NCBI GenBank assembly: GCA_046704745.1
Contig: JBJKRL010000041.1
Span: 1-64,000 of the forward strand
Source of the DNA: CAWGGS01 sp046704745
GTDB taxonomy: Bacteria > Desulfobacterota > Desulfobulbia > Desulfobulbales > Desulfocapsaceae
Reading direction: 5' to 3'
DNA length: 64,000 bases
Part shown: positions 33,248 through 42,501 of the stretch, piece after piece
Layout: every line of letters begins with the position of its first letter
Numbering within the stretch: the stretch's first letter is position 1
Notes under the pieces: model-generated
Told to the model about the DNA's origin: nothing
The model's input: only the letters and a program-made list of their open reading frames with translations
Databases searched by the model: none
Position numbers and translations under genes: made by a program

Positions 33248-35659
33248 GTGGAATACAGCGATTCATTAAGTATCGGTATGGATGATTTTTCCGGTAATGA
33301 AGATATGGAGATCCCCGAAGTTTTGCCTATGATGGCAGTCCGCGATGTGGTGATTTTCAACTATATGATAATCCCCCTTTTCGTTGGCCGGCCGAATTCC
33401 GTCGAAGCGGTTAATGAGGCTCTTGGGGCAAATAAGCTTCTTATGCTGGTTACCCAGAAGGATGCGACCAAGGATAATCCCGAAGCTGACGATCTTTATC
33501 GGATCGGTATGGTTTGCATGGTCATGCGTACCTTGAAGTTGCCCGATGGCCGTTTGAAGGTTCTGGTCCAGGCGATGTCCAAGGCTTCCATCAAGGAATT
33601 TATCCGTAAAGAACCATCATTCCAGGTCTCCATCGAAGTCATAGAAGAGGAAGATGCGGGTCCGGTAACCGTGGAAGTCGAGGCCCTGATGCGGGCAGTA
33701 CGGGAGCAGACCGAAAAGATCATGTCGCTGCGGGGGATTCTGTCTGCCGATCTGATGATGATAATCAACAATATCGAGGATCCCGGTCGTCTTGCCGATC
33801 TGGTCGGATCCAATCTGCGATTGAAGATAGCGGAGTCCCAGTCGATACTCGAAGAGACAAATCCTGTCAATCGGTTAAGGCTTGTTAGCGAGCTATTGGC
33901 CAAAGAACTCGAAGTTTCCACAGTTCAGGCCAAGATCCAGAACGATGCCAAGGAGGAGATGAGTAAGTCTCAACGGGAGTATTATCTCAGGGAGCAGTTG
34001 CATGCCCTGCAGAAGGAACTCGGTGATACTGATGATCGCGTCCAGGAGATTGAAGAGCTGGAGAGAAAGCTGAAGAAAAAGAAGATGCCGAAATCCGTAC
34101 GGAAGGAGGCGCAAAAACAGCTCAGCAGGATGGAGATGATGCACCCCGACTCCTCTGAGGCTACAATCATCAGAACCTATATCGACTGGATTCTCGATGT
34201 TCCATGGGAGAAAGGGACCCGTGACCGCCTTGACCTATTGGCTGCGAAACAGGTCCTGGACGAAGATCACTTCGGATTGGAAAGGGTTAAAGAAAGAATA
34301 TTGGAATATTTGGCGGTACGGAAATTGAACCAGTCCACCAAAGGCCCCATCCTCTGTTTTGTTGGTCCTCCGGGAGTGGGAAAAACGTCGCTGGGACAGT
34401 CCATTGCCCGAGCCATGGGACGGAAGTTTCACCGGATATCCTTGGGTGGCATGCGTGACGAAGCCGAGATCCGCGGACATCGGCGTACGTATATTGGAGC
34501 AATGCCGGGGAGAATTATTCAGGGATTGAAGACCGTTAAATCCAACAACCCGATATTTATGATGGACGAAGTTGATAAGATCGGTTCCGATTATCGGGGT
34601 GATCCTTCTTCAGCCCTTTTGGAGGTATTGGATCCCGAACAGAATTTTGAATTCTCAGATCATTATTTAAACCTGCCGTTCGATTTGTCAAAGGTCATGT
34701 TCATCACAACGGCAAATATGAGCGATACCATTCCCAGTCCGCTTCTGGACAGGATGGAAGTGATCAGACTTGCCGGCTATACATTAGAGGAAAAGCTCGT
34801 TATAGCAAGGAGGTATCTTCTTCCCCGCCAGCTGAAGGAAAACGGGGTTGGAGCCAGCAAAATCAAGTTGGAAGATGAGACACTTACCCATATCATTACC
34901 CATTATACCCATGAGGCCGGTCTCAGAAATCTTGAACGCGAGATCGGAAAGGTCTGCAGAAAAGTTGCCCGTAAGCTTGCCGAAGGCGGCAAGGGCCCTT
35001 ATGGCATCTCCATTCAGAACCTCGATAAATATCTTGGCCCGCCGAAATCCATCCCGGACTCCGAGATCGAAACTCTGGAACAGCCGGGCCTGGTTACCGG
35101 ACTTGCCTGGACCGAAGTAGGTGGTGAAATACTGCATATCGAGGTGAACCTGATGCCGGGGAAAGGGAAACTGACTCTGACCGGACAGTTGGGTGATGTG
35201 ATGAAGGAATCGGCTCAGGCTGCGTTGACCTATTGCCGGAGCCGGTCGCAAGAGATGGGGGTGGAGGAAGATTACTTTGATAAGATCGATATCCATATCC
35301 ATGTGCCGGCTGGAGCCATACCAAAAGATGGCCCCTCAGCCGGGATCACCATGGCAACCGCTCTTTATTCCGCCATTATAAAAAAGAAATTGATCAAAGG
35401 GCTGGCGATGACCGGAGAGGTGACCCTGAGGGGACGGGTACTGCCCATCGGAGGTCTGAAGGAAAAGGCTCTGGCGGCGCTTCGGGCCGGTATAAACAAA
35501 GTCATTATCCCGGATCAAAACAAGAAGGATATCGTGGAGATCCCGGCCGATGTGCGGAAAAAGATGCAATTTTTTCCAGTAAAGGACATGGATGAGGTCG
35601 TTGGGATCGCCTTTGGAAAACCTGAAAAGAAGGCAGCAAAAGCTTCCAGAAAAGGATAA
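33248..35659 (+). CDS. lon: ATP-dependent protease Lon
   Basis: Cytoplasmic AAA+ serine protease for damaged and regulatory proteins. 803 residues: N-terminal LON domain (from VLPMMAVRDVVIFNYMIIPL), coiled-coil region, AAA+ module with Walker A VGPPGVGKTSLGQSIA and Walker B PIFMMDEVDKIG, and the C-terminal protease domain with catalytic Ser in PKDGPSAGITMATAL and the Lys about 45 residues later. GTG start at 33248 is fixed by AGGAGG at 33238-33243. Ends in a Lys/Ala-rich tail. Confidence 0.97.
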   Translation: MEYSDSLSIGMDDFSGNEDMEIPEVLPMMAVRDVVIFNYMIIPLFVGRPNSVEAVNEALGANKLLMLVTQKDATKDNPEADDLYRIGMVCMVMRTLKLPDGRLKVLVQAMSKASIKEFIRKEPSFQVSIEVIEEEDAGPVTVEVEALMRAVREQTEKIMSLRGILSADLMMIINNIEDPGRLADLVGSNLRLKIAESQSILEETNPVNRLRLVSELLAKELEVSTVQAKIQNDAKEEMSKSQREYYLREQLHALQKELGDTDDRVQEIEELERKLKKKKMPKSVRKEAQKQLSRMEMMHPDSSEATIIRTYIDWILDVPWEKGTRDRLDLLAAKQVLDEDHFGLERVKERILEYLAVRKLNQSTKGPILCFVGPPGVGKTSLGQSIARAMGRKFHRISLGGMRDEAEIRGHRRTYIGAMPGRIIQGLKTVKSNNPIFMMDEVDKIGSDYRGDPSSALLEVLDPEQNFEFSDHYLNLPFDLSKVMFITTANMSDTIPSPLLDRMEVIRLAGYTLEEKLVIARRYLLPRQLKENGVGASKIKLEDETLTHIITHYTHEAGLRNLEREIGKVCRKVARKLAEGGKGPYGISIQNLDKYLGPPKSIPDSEIETLEQPGLVTGLAWTEVGGEILHIEVNLMPGKGKLTLTGQLGDVMKESAQAALTYCRSRSQEMGVEEDYFDKIDIHIHVPAGAIPKDGPSAGITMATALYSAIIKKKLIKGLAMTGEVTLRGRVLPIGGLKEKALAALRAGINKVIIPDQNKKDIVEIPADVRKKMQFFPVKDMDEVVGIAFGKPEKKAAKASRKG

Positions 35660-35801
35660 CATGGCGTTAAAATGAACGTCTTGCAAAAGGGTTGACCCTG
35701 TATGCCCGGATGATAGGTTTTGATGTGTCGTTTACCCGTTCAAGGGGAATAAATGGCCGCCGGTTCCGCCCCGGTATTTCGGTTTTTAAAAGCCTACCTC
35801 A

Positions 35802-36022
35802 TACGGATTTCTCATCAACACTGTGTCAATTTGTCTACACTCCAGGAAGAACATGACATTTCAACTAAACAAGTGCGTTGTCAAATTTACACAGTGCCCA
35901 CCAACGGTCAGTCAAGACAGCGTCAGCTTACTTAGTTTTTTGGCAAGGACCAGATCTTATTCCCGTTCATTGCCAAAAACTTCGAATTTGACGCTGCTGA
36001 ACTGACGAGAAATCCCGGCTAA
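35802..36022 (+). repeat. Family A miniature element (copy 6, most complete)
   Basis: About 220 bp with inverted termini (CGGATTTCTCATCA at the left; a GACGAGAAATCCCGG variant at the right). The left end is an inverted minimal block (ACACTGTGTCAATTTGT), then 46 bases, then a direct copy (CAAATTTACACAGTG, GGTCAGTCAAGACAGCGTCA, TTGCCAAAAACTTCGAA, GACGCTGCTGAACTG). It ends seven bases before the mltG start codon, leaving no room for the gene's own binding site. Confidence 0.8.
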
Positions 36023-36028
36023 TCTGCA

Positions 36029-37051
36029 ATGCGAATTCCATTTTCCAGGGGGGCCGCTGGTAGAGTAGCCCTTTTGTTCTTCTTGGCGGCAGTTGCCTTT
36101 GCCGGTTGGCTCCTCAGTTATGCTGAAACCAAAGGCCCCGTTGCTTCCTCTGAGTCCGTAATTGTCACAATTCCGCGTCGGAGTTCAGCATCCCAGATCG
36201 GACACATCCTTGCCTCAGCCGGCCTTATCCATGCCGATATCAGATTCTTGATTCTGGCAAAAATAACCGGATTGTCGAAAAAATTTCAGGCAGGAGAATT
36301 CCGGCTTGCTTTCGGGAAGAAGCCCGTCGATTTGATGCGCCAACTTTCCACAGCACTCCCGGTTGAACATCCGGTGACTATTCCGGAAGGGCTTCGTGCC
36401 GACGAAATTGCCGATATATTTTCCCAAGGAAACTGGTGCGATCATGATACGTTTCTTCATTTGATCCATGATACCCATTTTATTTCGTCTCTTGGCCTGG
36501 ATGGTGTCACCGATCTTGAAGGGTATCTCTTCCCGGACACGTATTATCTTACAAGGATGTCCAGTAATGGAAAAAATATCATCAGGACGATGGTTCGACG
36601 TTTTCAGAAGGTCTGGAAAAGACTTACCAAGGAGGGGACGGGGGCACTCAGCCAGCGACAGACTGTTATCCTGGCCTCGATAGTGGAAAAAGAGACGGCC
36701 GATCCAGGGGAACGACCCATGATTGCAGCAGTTTTCTTAAACCGTCTACAGCTGGGAATGCGTTTGCAGTCCGATCCCACCGTCATCTATGGGATAAAGA
36801 ATTTTTCCGGGAGCCTTACCAAGGATGATCTGGAACGATATACGCCTTACAATACGTATATGATCCCTGGCCTGCCGCCGGGACCGATCTGCAATCCCGG
36901 TAAGGGATCCTTGGAGGCGGTCCTTCATCCCGCCAAAGAACCCTATCTTTATTTTGTGTCGAAAAATGATGGGACACATAAGTTTTCCAAGACGCTTGCC
37001 GAACACAACCGGGCGGTATGGAAATATCAGAAAAAGGGAAGCGACAGATGA
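36029..37051 (+). CDS. mltG: Endolytic murein transglycosylase MltG
   Basis: Cuts nascent glycan strands in the periplasm and so sets their length. 340 residues: one N-terminal membrane anchor (about 12-30), a LysM-like part (SASQIGHILASAGLIH), then the YceG domain with catalytic Glu in VILASIVEKETADPGERPMI and the conserved LQSDPTVIYGI and TPYNTYMIPGLPPGPICNPG. The ATG lies directly behind a family A element, with no visible Shine-Dalgarno sequence. NadE follows 105 bases later. Confidence 0.95.
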   Translation: MRIPFSRGAAGRVALLFFLAAVAFAGWLLSYAETKGPVASSESVIVTIPRRSSASQIGHILASAGLIHADIRFLILAKITGLSKKFQAGEFRLAFGKKPVDLMRQLSTALPVEHPVTIPEGLRADEIADIFSQGNWCDHDTFLHLIHDTHFISSLGLDGVTDLEGYLFPDTYYLTRMSSNGKNIIRTMVRRFQKVWKRLTKEGTGALSQRQTVILASIVEKETADPGERPMIAAVFLNRLQLGMRLQSDPTVIYGIKNFSGSLTKDDLERYTPYNTYMIPGLPPGPICNPGKGSLEAVLHPAKEPYLYFVSKNDGTHKFSKTLAEHNRAVWKYQKKGSDR

Positions 37052-37156
37052 AGAAAAAACGATTGATGTCTCCAGGACAAAGAAGTGGTATGCTCTTTTA
37101 GTAAGTATTTACAGGTTTTGCGAAACGACTAATCCATTGAGAAAAGGTGAACTGAA

Positions 37157-38803
37157 GTGAAAATCGGGGTGGTTCAGACTAATCCGGTTATTGGTGATTT
37201 TACGGCAAACTGCAATACTATCGCAGCCAGGGCGCATGATGCGGCCAGGCAAGGGTGTCGCCTGGCAATTTTTCCCGAGATGGCCGTTACCGGCTATCCT
37301 CCCCAAGATCTTTTGGAACGGCCATCTTTTTTGGATGACCACGAGAACGCCGTTGCAAAACTCCTTGAAGTGTTGCCGAAGATAGACGTGATGTTCGGTT
37401 GTATCGAAAGAAGACACGGGAATCAGGGCAAACCATTATATAATGCCGTTGTTGTGGCAAGAGACGGCAAAATCATCTTCAGGGCCGCCAAACAACTTCT
37501 TCCATCCTATGATGTCTTTGACGAGACGCGGTATTTTGAACCCGGATCCCGATCGGGCCTCTATACCCTGGACGATATGACCTTCGGGCTTACGGTATGC
37601 GAAGATATCTGGCATGACCAAATTGGTGCATATGCCGTGGATCCGGTACAGGACCTTTTTACCACCGCCGAGAAGTTAAAGACCAAGATCGATATCCTGG
37701 TAAATGTATCCGCTTCTCCTTTTCAAAGGGGAAAAGAGACGACCCGGAATATAATATTCGACTCCATAACTTCCCGCTTTCATGTTCCTTTTTTCTATGT
37801 CAACCAAGTGGGAGGACAGGATTCTCTGCTCTTTGACGGACGGAGTACGGTGGTCGATCAAGACGGTCGGGTTGTGGGAAAAGGGGCCGGCTTTAAAGAG
37901 GATTTTATCGTTATAGATACAAAGACATGGCAAGGCGAAATTCATTGCCCGGTGCAGGAGGATGAAGTCGCAGCCATCCATGACGGACTGGTAATGGGGG
38001 TAAAAGACTATGTGGGTAAATGTGGTTTTCACCAGGTTGTTCTCGGTCTTTCCGGTGGGATCGATTCAGCGCTGACCGGGGCTCTGGCCGTTGAGGCGCT
38101 GGGTGCTGAAAATGTCATGGGTGTGGCATTGCCGTCCCCCTACAGCTCGGATGGATCTTTGGCGGACGCCCATGCCTTGGCTGAAAATCTCGGGTTCCGT
38201 TTTGAAGTTCTTCCCATTAGTGATTTGTTCGCCACGTATCAAAAGAGTCTTTCAGCGATATTCGCCGGGATGAAAGAAGATTTGACGGAGCAGAACATCC
38301 AGGCCAGGATTCGGGGAAATCTATTGATGGCCCTGTCAAACAAATTGGGACGATTGTTGTTGACAACGGGGAACAAAAGTGAAATGGCTGTCGGATATTG
38401 CACCCTTTATGGCGATATGAGCGGCGGTCTGGCAGTTATATCGGATGTACCAAAACAGCTTGTGTATGAACTTGCCCGATATATCAACCGGGAAAAAGAG
38501 ATCATTCCGCAAAACTCCATCACCAAACCACCCACAGCCGAACTCAAACCCGACCAGTGCGATCAAGATGATCTGCCCCCTTATGACACACTTGATCAAA
38601 TTTTGGAGCTGCATCTGGAAAAGGGCTATGGGTGTAAAGCGATTGTTGCCCAAGGGTTTGAAGAAAAAATTGTTCGAGATATCCTTCGCCGCGTTCGTGT
38701 CAACGAGTATAAGAGAAAACAGGCACCCATGGGGCTTAAGGTTACGAGCAAGGCCTTCGGATATGGAAGACGTTTTCCGACTGCGCAAAATTATCGTGAG
38801 TAA
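37157..38803 (+). CDS. nadE: Glutamine-dependent NAD synthetase
   Basis: Makes NAD from deamido-NAD with glutamine as nitrogen source. 548 residues: N-terminal nitrilase-type glutaminase (catalytic Glu in FPEMAVTGYPPQDLL, Lys in AKQLLPSYDVFDE, Cys in LTVCEDIWHD) and C-terminal synthetase with the ATP PP-loop VLGLSGGIDSALTG and TGNKSEMAVGYCTLYGDMSG. GTG start behind AAGGTGA. Length is normal for the two-domain type. Confidence 0.96.
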   Translation: MKIGVVQTNPVIGDFTANCNTIAARAHDAARQGCRLAIFPEMAVTGYPPQDLLERPSFLDDHENAVAKLLEVLPKIDVMFGCIERRHGNQGKPLYNAVVVARDGKIIFRAAKQLLPSYDVFDETRYFEPGSRSGLYTLDDMTFGLTVCEDIWHDQIGAYAVDPVQDLFTTAEKLKTKIDILVNVSASPFQRGKETTRNIIFDSITSRFHVPFFYVNQVGGQDSLLFDGRSTVVDQDGRVVGKGAGFKEDFIVIDTKTWQGEIHCPVQEDEVAAIHDGLVMGVKDYVGKCGFHQVVLGLSGGIDSALTGALAVEALGAENVMGVALPSPYSSDGSLADAHALAENLGFRFEVLPISDLFATYQKSLSAIFAGMKEDLTEQNIQARIRGNLLMALSNKLGRLLLTTGNKSEMAVGYCTLYGDMSGGLAVISDVPKQLVYELARYINREKEIIPQNSITKPPTAELKPDQCDQDDLPPYDTLDQILELHLEKGYGCKAIVAQGFEEKIVRDILRRVRVNEYKRKQAPMGLKVTSKAFGYGRRFPTAQNYRE

Positions 38804-38866
38804 CAGGCAAAGACCGAATGACTGAAGGGGTGAATGTTTTTTGCCTCTTGCTGAGGAGGGACGACC

Positions 38867-40501
38867 ATCGGCGGTGTAACGGGTAACATTCAGGGCTTAA
38901 AAAAAAACCATCTGAAGATCCTGGAGAGGCTGGCATCAAAACGAGTCACCAAGGATGTGATTCTAGGATCTGATCTGGCGAGAAGTCTCTGCCAGATATC
39001 CTATGAATTGAACAGGCAGATAGGACTGCTTATCCATCGATCGGGTAAAATCGAGACGGTAATCGTCGGCACTTTCAGCGGAATTATGATCCCGCCTTTG
39101 TCTCTTATACGATCAACAGGGGGAAGATTACGAGGCCTGCGACTGGTCCACACCCATCTGGCAGGGGAGGAAATCAGTGATGAGGACCTGATGGATCTTC
39201 TCTTCCTCCGGCTAGACATGCTCTCGGTTCTTCAAGTGACGGACGAGGGTTTGCCTGGTCTGCTCTTCTCCTCTCATCTTTTACCGAATACCATCGAAGG
39301 GAAGAACTGGACACTCCTGAGTCCTGTCCACCCTGCCAATCAAAAAGAGTCATTTGCTTCCTTGATTACCGAACTTGAGGCTGAATTTTCCCGAAAAGGG
39401 GCGGATAAGGATGTCTATTCGAAGGGGGACAGGGCCATCCTGATAAGTGTCAGCACGGAGCCGAAAGCACGGGCCGAAGAATCATTGCAGGAGCTTGTCG
39501 ATCTGGCAGATTCTGATCAGATTCAAGTACTTGATACAATATTGCAACGAAGTAAAAAGATCAATCCACGTTTTATCCTGGGAAAAGGGAAGCTTGCGGA
39601 GATCATGATCAGGACACTTCAGCTTGATGCGAATCTTTTAATCTTCAATCAGGAACTTAATCCTTCCCAGGTGCGATCAATCACGGATTTTACCGAGTTA
39701 CGTGTTATCGACAGAACCCAGCTGATACTCGATATCTTTGCCCACCGGGCCATGAGCAGAGAGGGGAAATTGCAGGTGGAGATGGCCCAGCTCAAATATA
39801 TGCTGCCGCGTCTTTCCAGTCGAGATGACGCTTTATCCCGCCTGACGGGCGGGATCGGAGCCAGGGGGCCGGGTGAAACCAAACTGGAAATAGACAGACG
39901 AAGGATAAATGACCGATTGGCAAGGCTTACCAAAGAGTTGGAGAGCGTGGCCCGAGAAAGATTCAGGCGCAGAACAAAACGCAGGAAAAAGGCTCTTCCC
40001 GTATTATCTCTGGTAGGGTATACAAACGCCGGTAAATCCACACTATTAAATGCTCTAACGGACAGCAATATTCTGGCGGAGGACAAATTATTTGCAACCC
40101 TTGATCCCACTAGTCGCAGACTCCGATTCCCGGAAGACATCGAAGTTATTGTTACCGATACGGTTGGTTTTATCCGGAATCTGCCCGACGAACTCCTTCA
40201 GGCCTTCAAATCCACTCTTGAAGAACTTGGCGAGGCTGACTTGCTGATTCATGTGATCGACATTTCCAATCCATGCTTCAGAGACCATATGACTGTGGTC
40301 GAAAGGCTGTTTGTAGAACTCCGGCTCAAGGACATTCCCTGTCTGAAGATCTTTAACAAAATCGATAAAGTGGAAGATCCGGAACCCCTTCTCAGGGAAG
40401 TAAGCAATGATGGTGTTGTGGTCAGCGCTTTAAGACGCGAGACCCTGATCCCCTTTCTTGAACAGGCCCAGGAGTTGATCGGCAAGACTCTCGGCAGATA
40501 G
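38867..40501 (+). CDS. hflX: GTPase HflX with apparent ATC start codon
   Basis: Ribosome-splitting GTPase. The G domain has G1 GYTNAGKST, G3 DTVGF and G4 NKID, preceded by the HflX domain and its GGIGARGPGETKLEIDRRRI hinge. The usual N-terminus of the family (GNIQGLKKNHLKILERL) is encoded in frame from 38882 on, upstream of the first GTG at 38957. No ATG, GTG or TTG exists between the in-frame stop at 38852-38854 and those codons. A perfect AGGAGG at 38854-38859 stands seven bases before ATC 38867, so I take ATC as the start (544 residues). If not, GTG 38957 gives a 514-residue truncated form. Confidence 0.88.
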   Translation: MGGVTGNIQGLKKNHLKILERLASKRVTKDVILGSDLARSLCQISYELNRQIGLLIHRSGKIETVIVGTFSGIMIPPLSLIRSTGGRLRGLRLVHTHLAGEEISDEDLMDLLFLRLDMLSVLQVTDEGLPGLLFSSHLLPNTIEGKNWTLLSPVHPANQKESFASLITELEAEFSRKGADKDVYSKGDRAILISVSTEPKARAEESLQELVDLADSDQIQVLDTILQRSKKINPRFILGKGKLAEIMIRTLQLDANLLIFNQELNPSQVRSITDFTELRVIDRTQLILDIFAHRAMSREGKLQVEMAQLKYMLPRLSSRDDALSRLTGGIGARGPGETKLEIDRRRINDRLARLTKELESVARERFRRRTKRRKKALPVLSLVGYTNAGKSTLLNALTDSNILAEDKLFATLDPTSRRLRFPEDIEVIVTDTVGFIRNLPDELLQAFKSTLEELGEADLLIHVIDISNPCFRDHMTVVERLFVELRLKDIPCLKIFNKIDKVEDPEPLLREVSNDGVVVSALRRETLIPFLEQAQELIGKTLGR

Positions 40502-40505
40502 AACT

Positions 40506-40973
40506 TCAGGGTTGAAGATAGAAGCCAAGATCCTTTTCAAAGGCTCGGTCTTCGACGAATTCACAGCCGATGTAATTTCCCTGTACTACTCGCACTGTTA
40601 CTCGTTTATCGATGGGCGTCTTCTTTTTGTCGTCTAAGGCAAATTGGAGACGAGCCTTTTGCCCGATTTTAATTGCATGAATTCCGGTTACAGTAAACCC
40701 CACACCACTTCTCGATATGTTCATAACCGTGAGACGACCACCGCCGTTTGCCGGCGGTTCGAGGGCATAGGTCCCGTCAAGTTCTGTTTCTTTGCGGTAA
40801 TGGCGGCGAAAATCTAAAAGAAGACTCCATGCATGTCCACAACTGCATCGAACCTTCAGGACATGTTGTTTTCCTCGGAAGGGCTCTGCCTGCAGCTGCT
40901 TGATCTTGCTACATACTTTGCACTTAATAACGGCAATTCCATCCGAATTGACAAAAGATTTCTGCACGTTCAT
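40506..40973 (-). CDS. PilZ-domain protein with N-terminal zinc ribbon
   Basis: 155 residues. The N-terminal third has two Cys pairs (CKVCSK and CSCGHAW) that fit a zinc ribbon. The rest is a PilZ domain with the cyclic-di-GMP motifs RRHYRKE (R-x3-R) and NISRSGVG (D/N-x-S-x2-G). Likely a c-di-GMP effector; its partner is unknown. Converges with hflX with four bases between stops. Confidence 0.85.
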   Translation of the reverse strand: MNVQKSFVNSDGIAVIKCKVCSKIKQLQAEPFRGKQHVLKVRCSCGHAWSLLLDFRRHYRKETELDGTYALEPPANGGGRLTVMNISRSGVGFTVTGIHAIKIGQKARLQFALDDKKKTPIDKRVTVRVVQGNYIGCEFVEDRAFEKDLGFYLQP

Positions 40974-41189
40974 TAACTATCGTTTGGTAGATCGATTGAG
41001 ATTACTATGATGCGATGAAATCCTTATTCCTCTTAAACTATCACAGATTGCTTTACTGTTGACATTGTAAATATCCAGGAAAATTTCAAGAAAGAAAGGT
41101 GAAACAAATTTCTATTTCGTCCCTGAGAGCCTTTTGTTTTTTTGGATCGTCTCTTGGATAAAACCAAACAACAGCTGCCCTTTTCAATT

Positions 41190-41366
41190 TTAATCGTAGA
41201 TAATAACAGTGTATTTCTCAAGCAATTTCTCAGTTTCAGAATCAAGATCACCGGCAATTTCATGAATCTGATATTCCTGTTTACACTCCATGCAGCGCAT
41301 ACGAATGCGCCGACACTGGCGCAGGACCTCGAGTTTGCCGGAACATTTTTTACACTTCATTGCCAT
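41190..41366 (-). CDS. Dual-CXXC-motif small protein coupled to pyrE
   Basis: 58 residues with two Cys-x2-Cys pairs (KCKKCSG and RCMECKQ), then QEYQIHEIAGDLDSETEKLL and the end YTVIIYD. It matches, from memory, the family named dual CXXC motif small (seleno)protein in sulfate reducers, some members of which carry selenocysteine; this one does not. The ATG at 41366-41364 overlaps the pyrE stop (TGATG), giving tight translational coupling. Function unknown; a metal-binding or redox role is likely from the Cys pairs. Confidence 0.82.
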   Translation of the reverse strand: MAMKCKKCSGKLEVLRQCRRIRMRCMECKQEYQIHEIAGDLDSETEKLLEKYTVIIYD

Positions 41367-41917
41367 CAGCTTAAAAGTTCCTCTCTGGTAAATATGGATT
41401 TGAGTGTATAGCCTTTTTCCGCCAGGGCTTGAACCCCGCCTTCCTGGCGTTCGACCACGGTAGCCACAAGTCCTACTGTAAAACCTTGGGCTTCAACCCG
41501 TTCGATTACCTTCAAAAGGGTTCCTCCTGTTGTTACCACATCCTCAACCAAGGCCACCCGGCAGCCTTTGGGCATGTTTTGAAGACCCTCTATATAATTA
41601 CCTGTTCCATGACCTTTTGCTTCCTTTCTCACGATAAATGCCGGAATCGCCTGATTCTCCAGAAAACTGACCAACGAAACAGCCGTAACCAGAGGATCGG
41701 CCCCCAAGGTCATGCCTCCTACGGCTTCTATGGACTGTTTCTCTTCTTTGATCAATTTCAACAAAAGCTTTCCGCAGAGGTACGAGCCCTCGGCTGAAAG
41801 AGTAGTTTGCTTTCCATCGATATAGAAATCGGAGGTCTTCCCCGATGTGAGCGTAAAAGTACCTTTCCGATATGATTTTGTCAGGAGTATTTCCTTGAGT
41901 CGTTGTCGATCGTTCAT
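41366..41917 (-). CDS. pyrE: Orotate phosphoribosyltransferase
   Basis: Joins orotate and PRPP to OMP in pyrimidine synthesis. 183 residues with the PRPP-binding motif RVALVEDVVTTGGTLLK and the flexible catalytic loop RKEAKGHGTGNYIEG, plus TLTSGKTSDFYIDGKQ at the N-terminus. GAGAGGAAG precedes ATG 41917. The coupled small Cys-rich protein follows on the same message. Confidence 0.95.
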   Translation of the reverse strand: MNDRQRLKEILLTKSYRKGTFTLTSGKTSDFYIDGKQTTLSAEGSYLCGKLLLKLIKEEKQSIEAVGGMTLGADPLVTAVSLVSFLENQAIPAFIVRKEAKGHGTGNYIEGLQNMPKGCRVALVEDVVTTGGTLLKVIERVEAQGFTVGLVATVVERQEGGVQALAEKGYTLKSIFTREELLS

Positions 41918-42501
41918 CTTCCTCTCTGTTTGTTGTATGAAAATTTGATTTTCAGGCCGCTAAGTTAAGCCGAGCCTGTAGGTTTATATGAAAGCTCTCC
42001 GGAGGGTCAGCGACGCCGCCAGTGTTGAATGAGAATCTTTCAGAGTTCTTTACACCCCCTAGGGGGCACAAGCACCCTCGAGCGGCTTAAAAGATCGGCC
42101 TGTCCGAGCCCAGCAACGCTGGCTAAATGGTACATTCTTTTTGCCCGGGTGAAAAGAAAAAACTCGCAAAATCCAAAAAAACTGTGCTATTTTAAAATAT
42201 TGAAATAGACGGACTTTTTGTATTCAGAGAAGGTTGTTTTTGAGAAATTGAAAATTATTATACTATGAAAGCTTCCCCGTAAAGCAACACCCTCCCAAAA
42301 GGGATTGCAAAGCTTTCGGGGGTCGTTGTACCCCAAGGGGCATAAACACCACAAAGGACATAAATACCCCAAAGGGGTATAACGGTTGGGCAGTCTGGTC
42401 TATCCATGCTGGTTTATTCTTAAAACGCGAACGATTACTATCTACTTTAGTCGAAGGCTGAGGCGGAAAACTTCCGAACAAGCCGAAGGAAGGAGAGGAT
42501 T
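41918..42501. other. Gene-free stretch rich in G/C-run palindromes
   Basis: Between divergent pyrE and glmS. Palindromes: CCCCCTAGGGGG at 42055-42066 and ATACCCC-AAA-GGGGTAT at 42364-42380, with similar CCCCAAGGGG and CCCAAAAGGG groups at about 42294-42340. The last hundred bases should hold the glmS promoter; GAAGGAAGGAGAGG is its binding site. No gene seen. Confidence 0.6.

Noticed and set aside
41033..41411. Frames 41033-41263 (minus) and 41142-41411 (plus)
   Set aside because: Both overlap the dual-CXXC gene in other frames; that gene has the family pattern and the coupled start.
41918..42501. glmS ribozyme or riboswitch upstream of glmS
   Set aside because: The palindromes there do not follow the glmS ribozyme core layout, and similar hairpins occur at 12166-12180 away from glmS.
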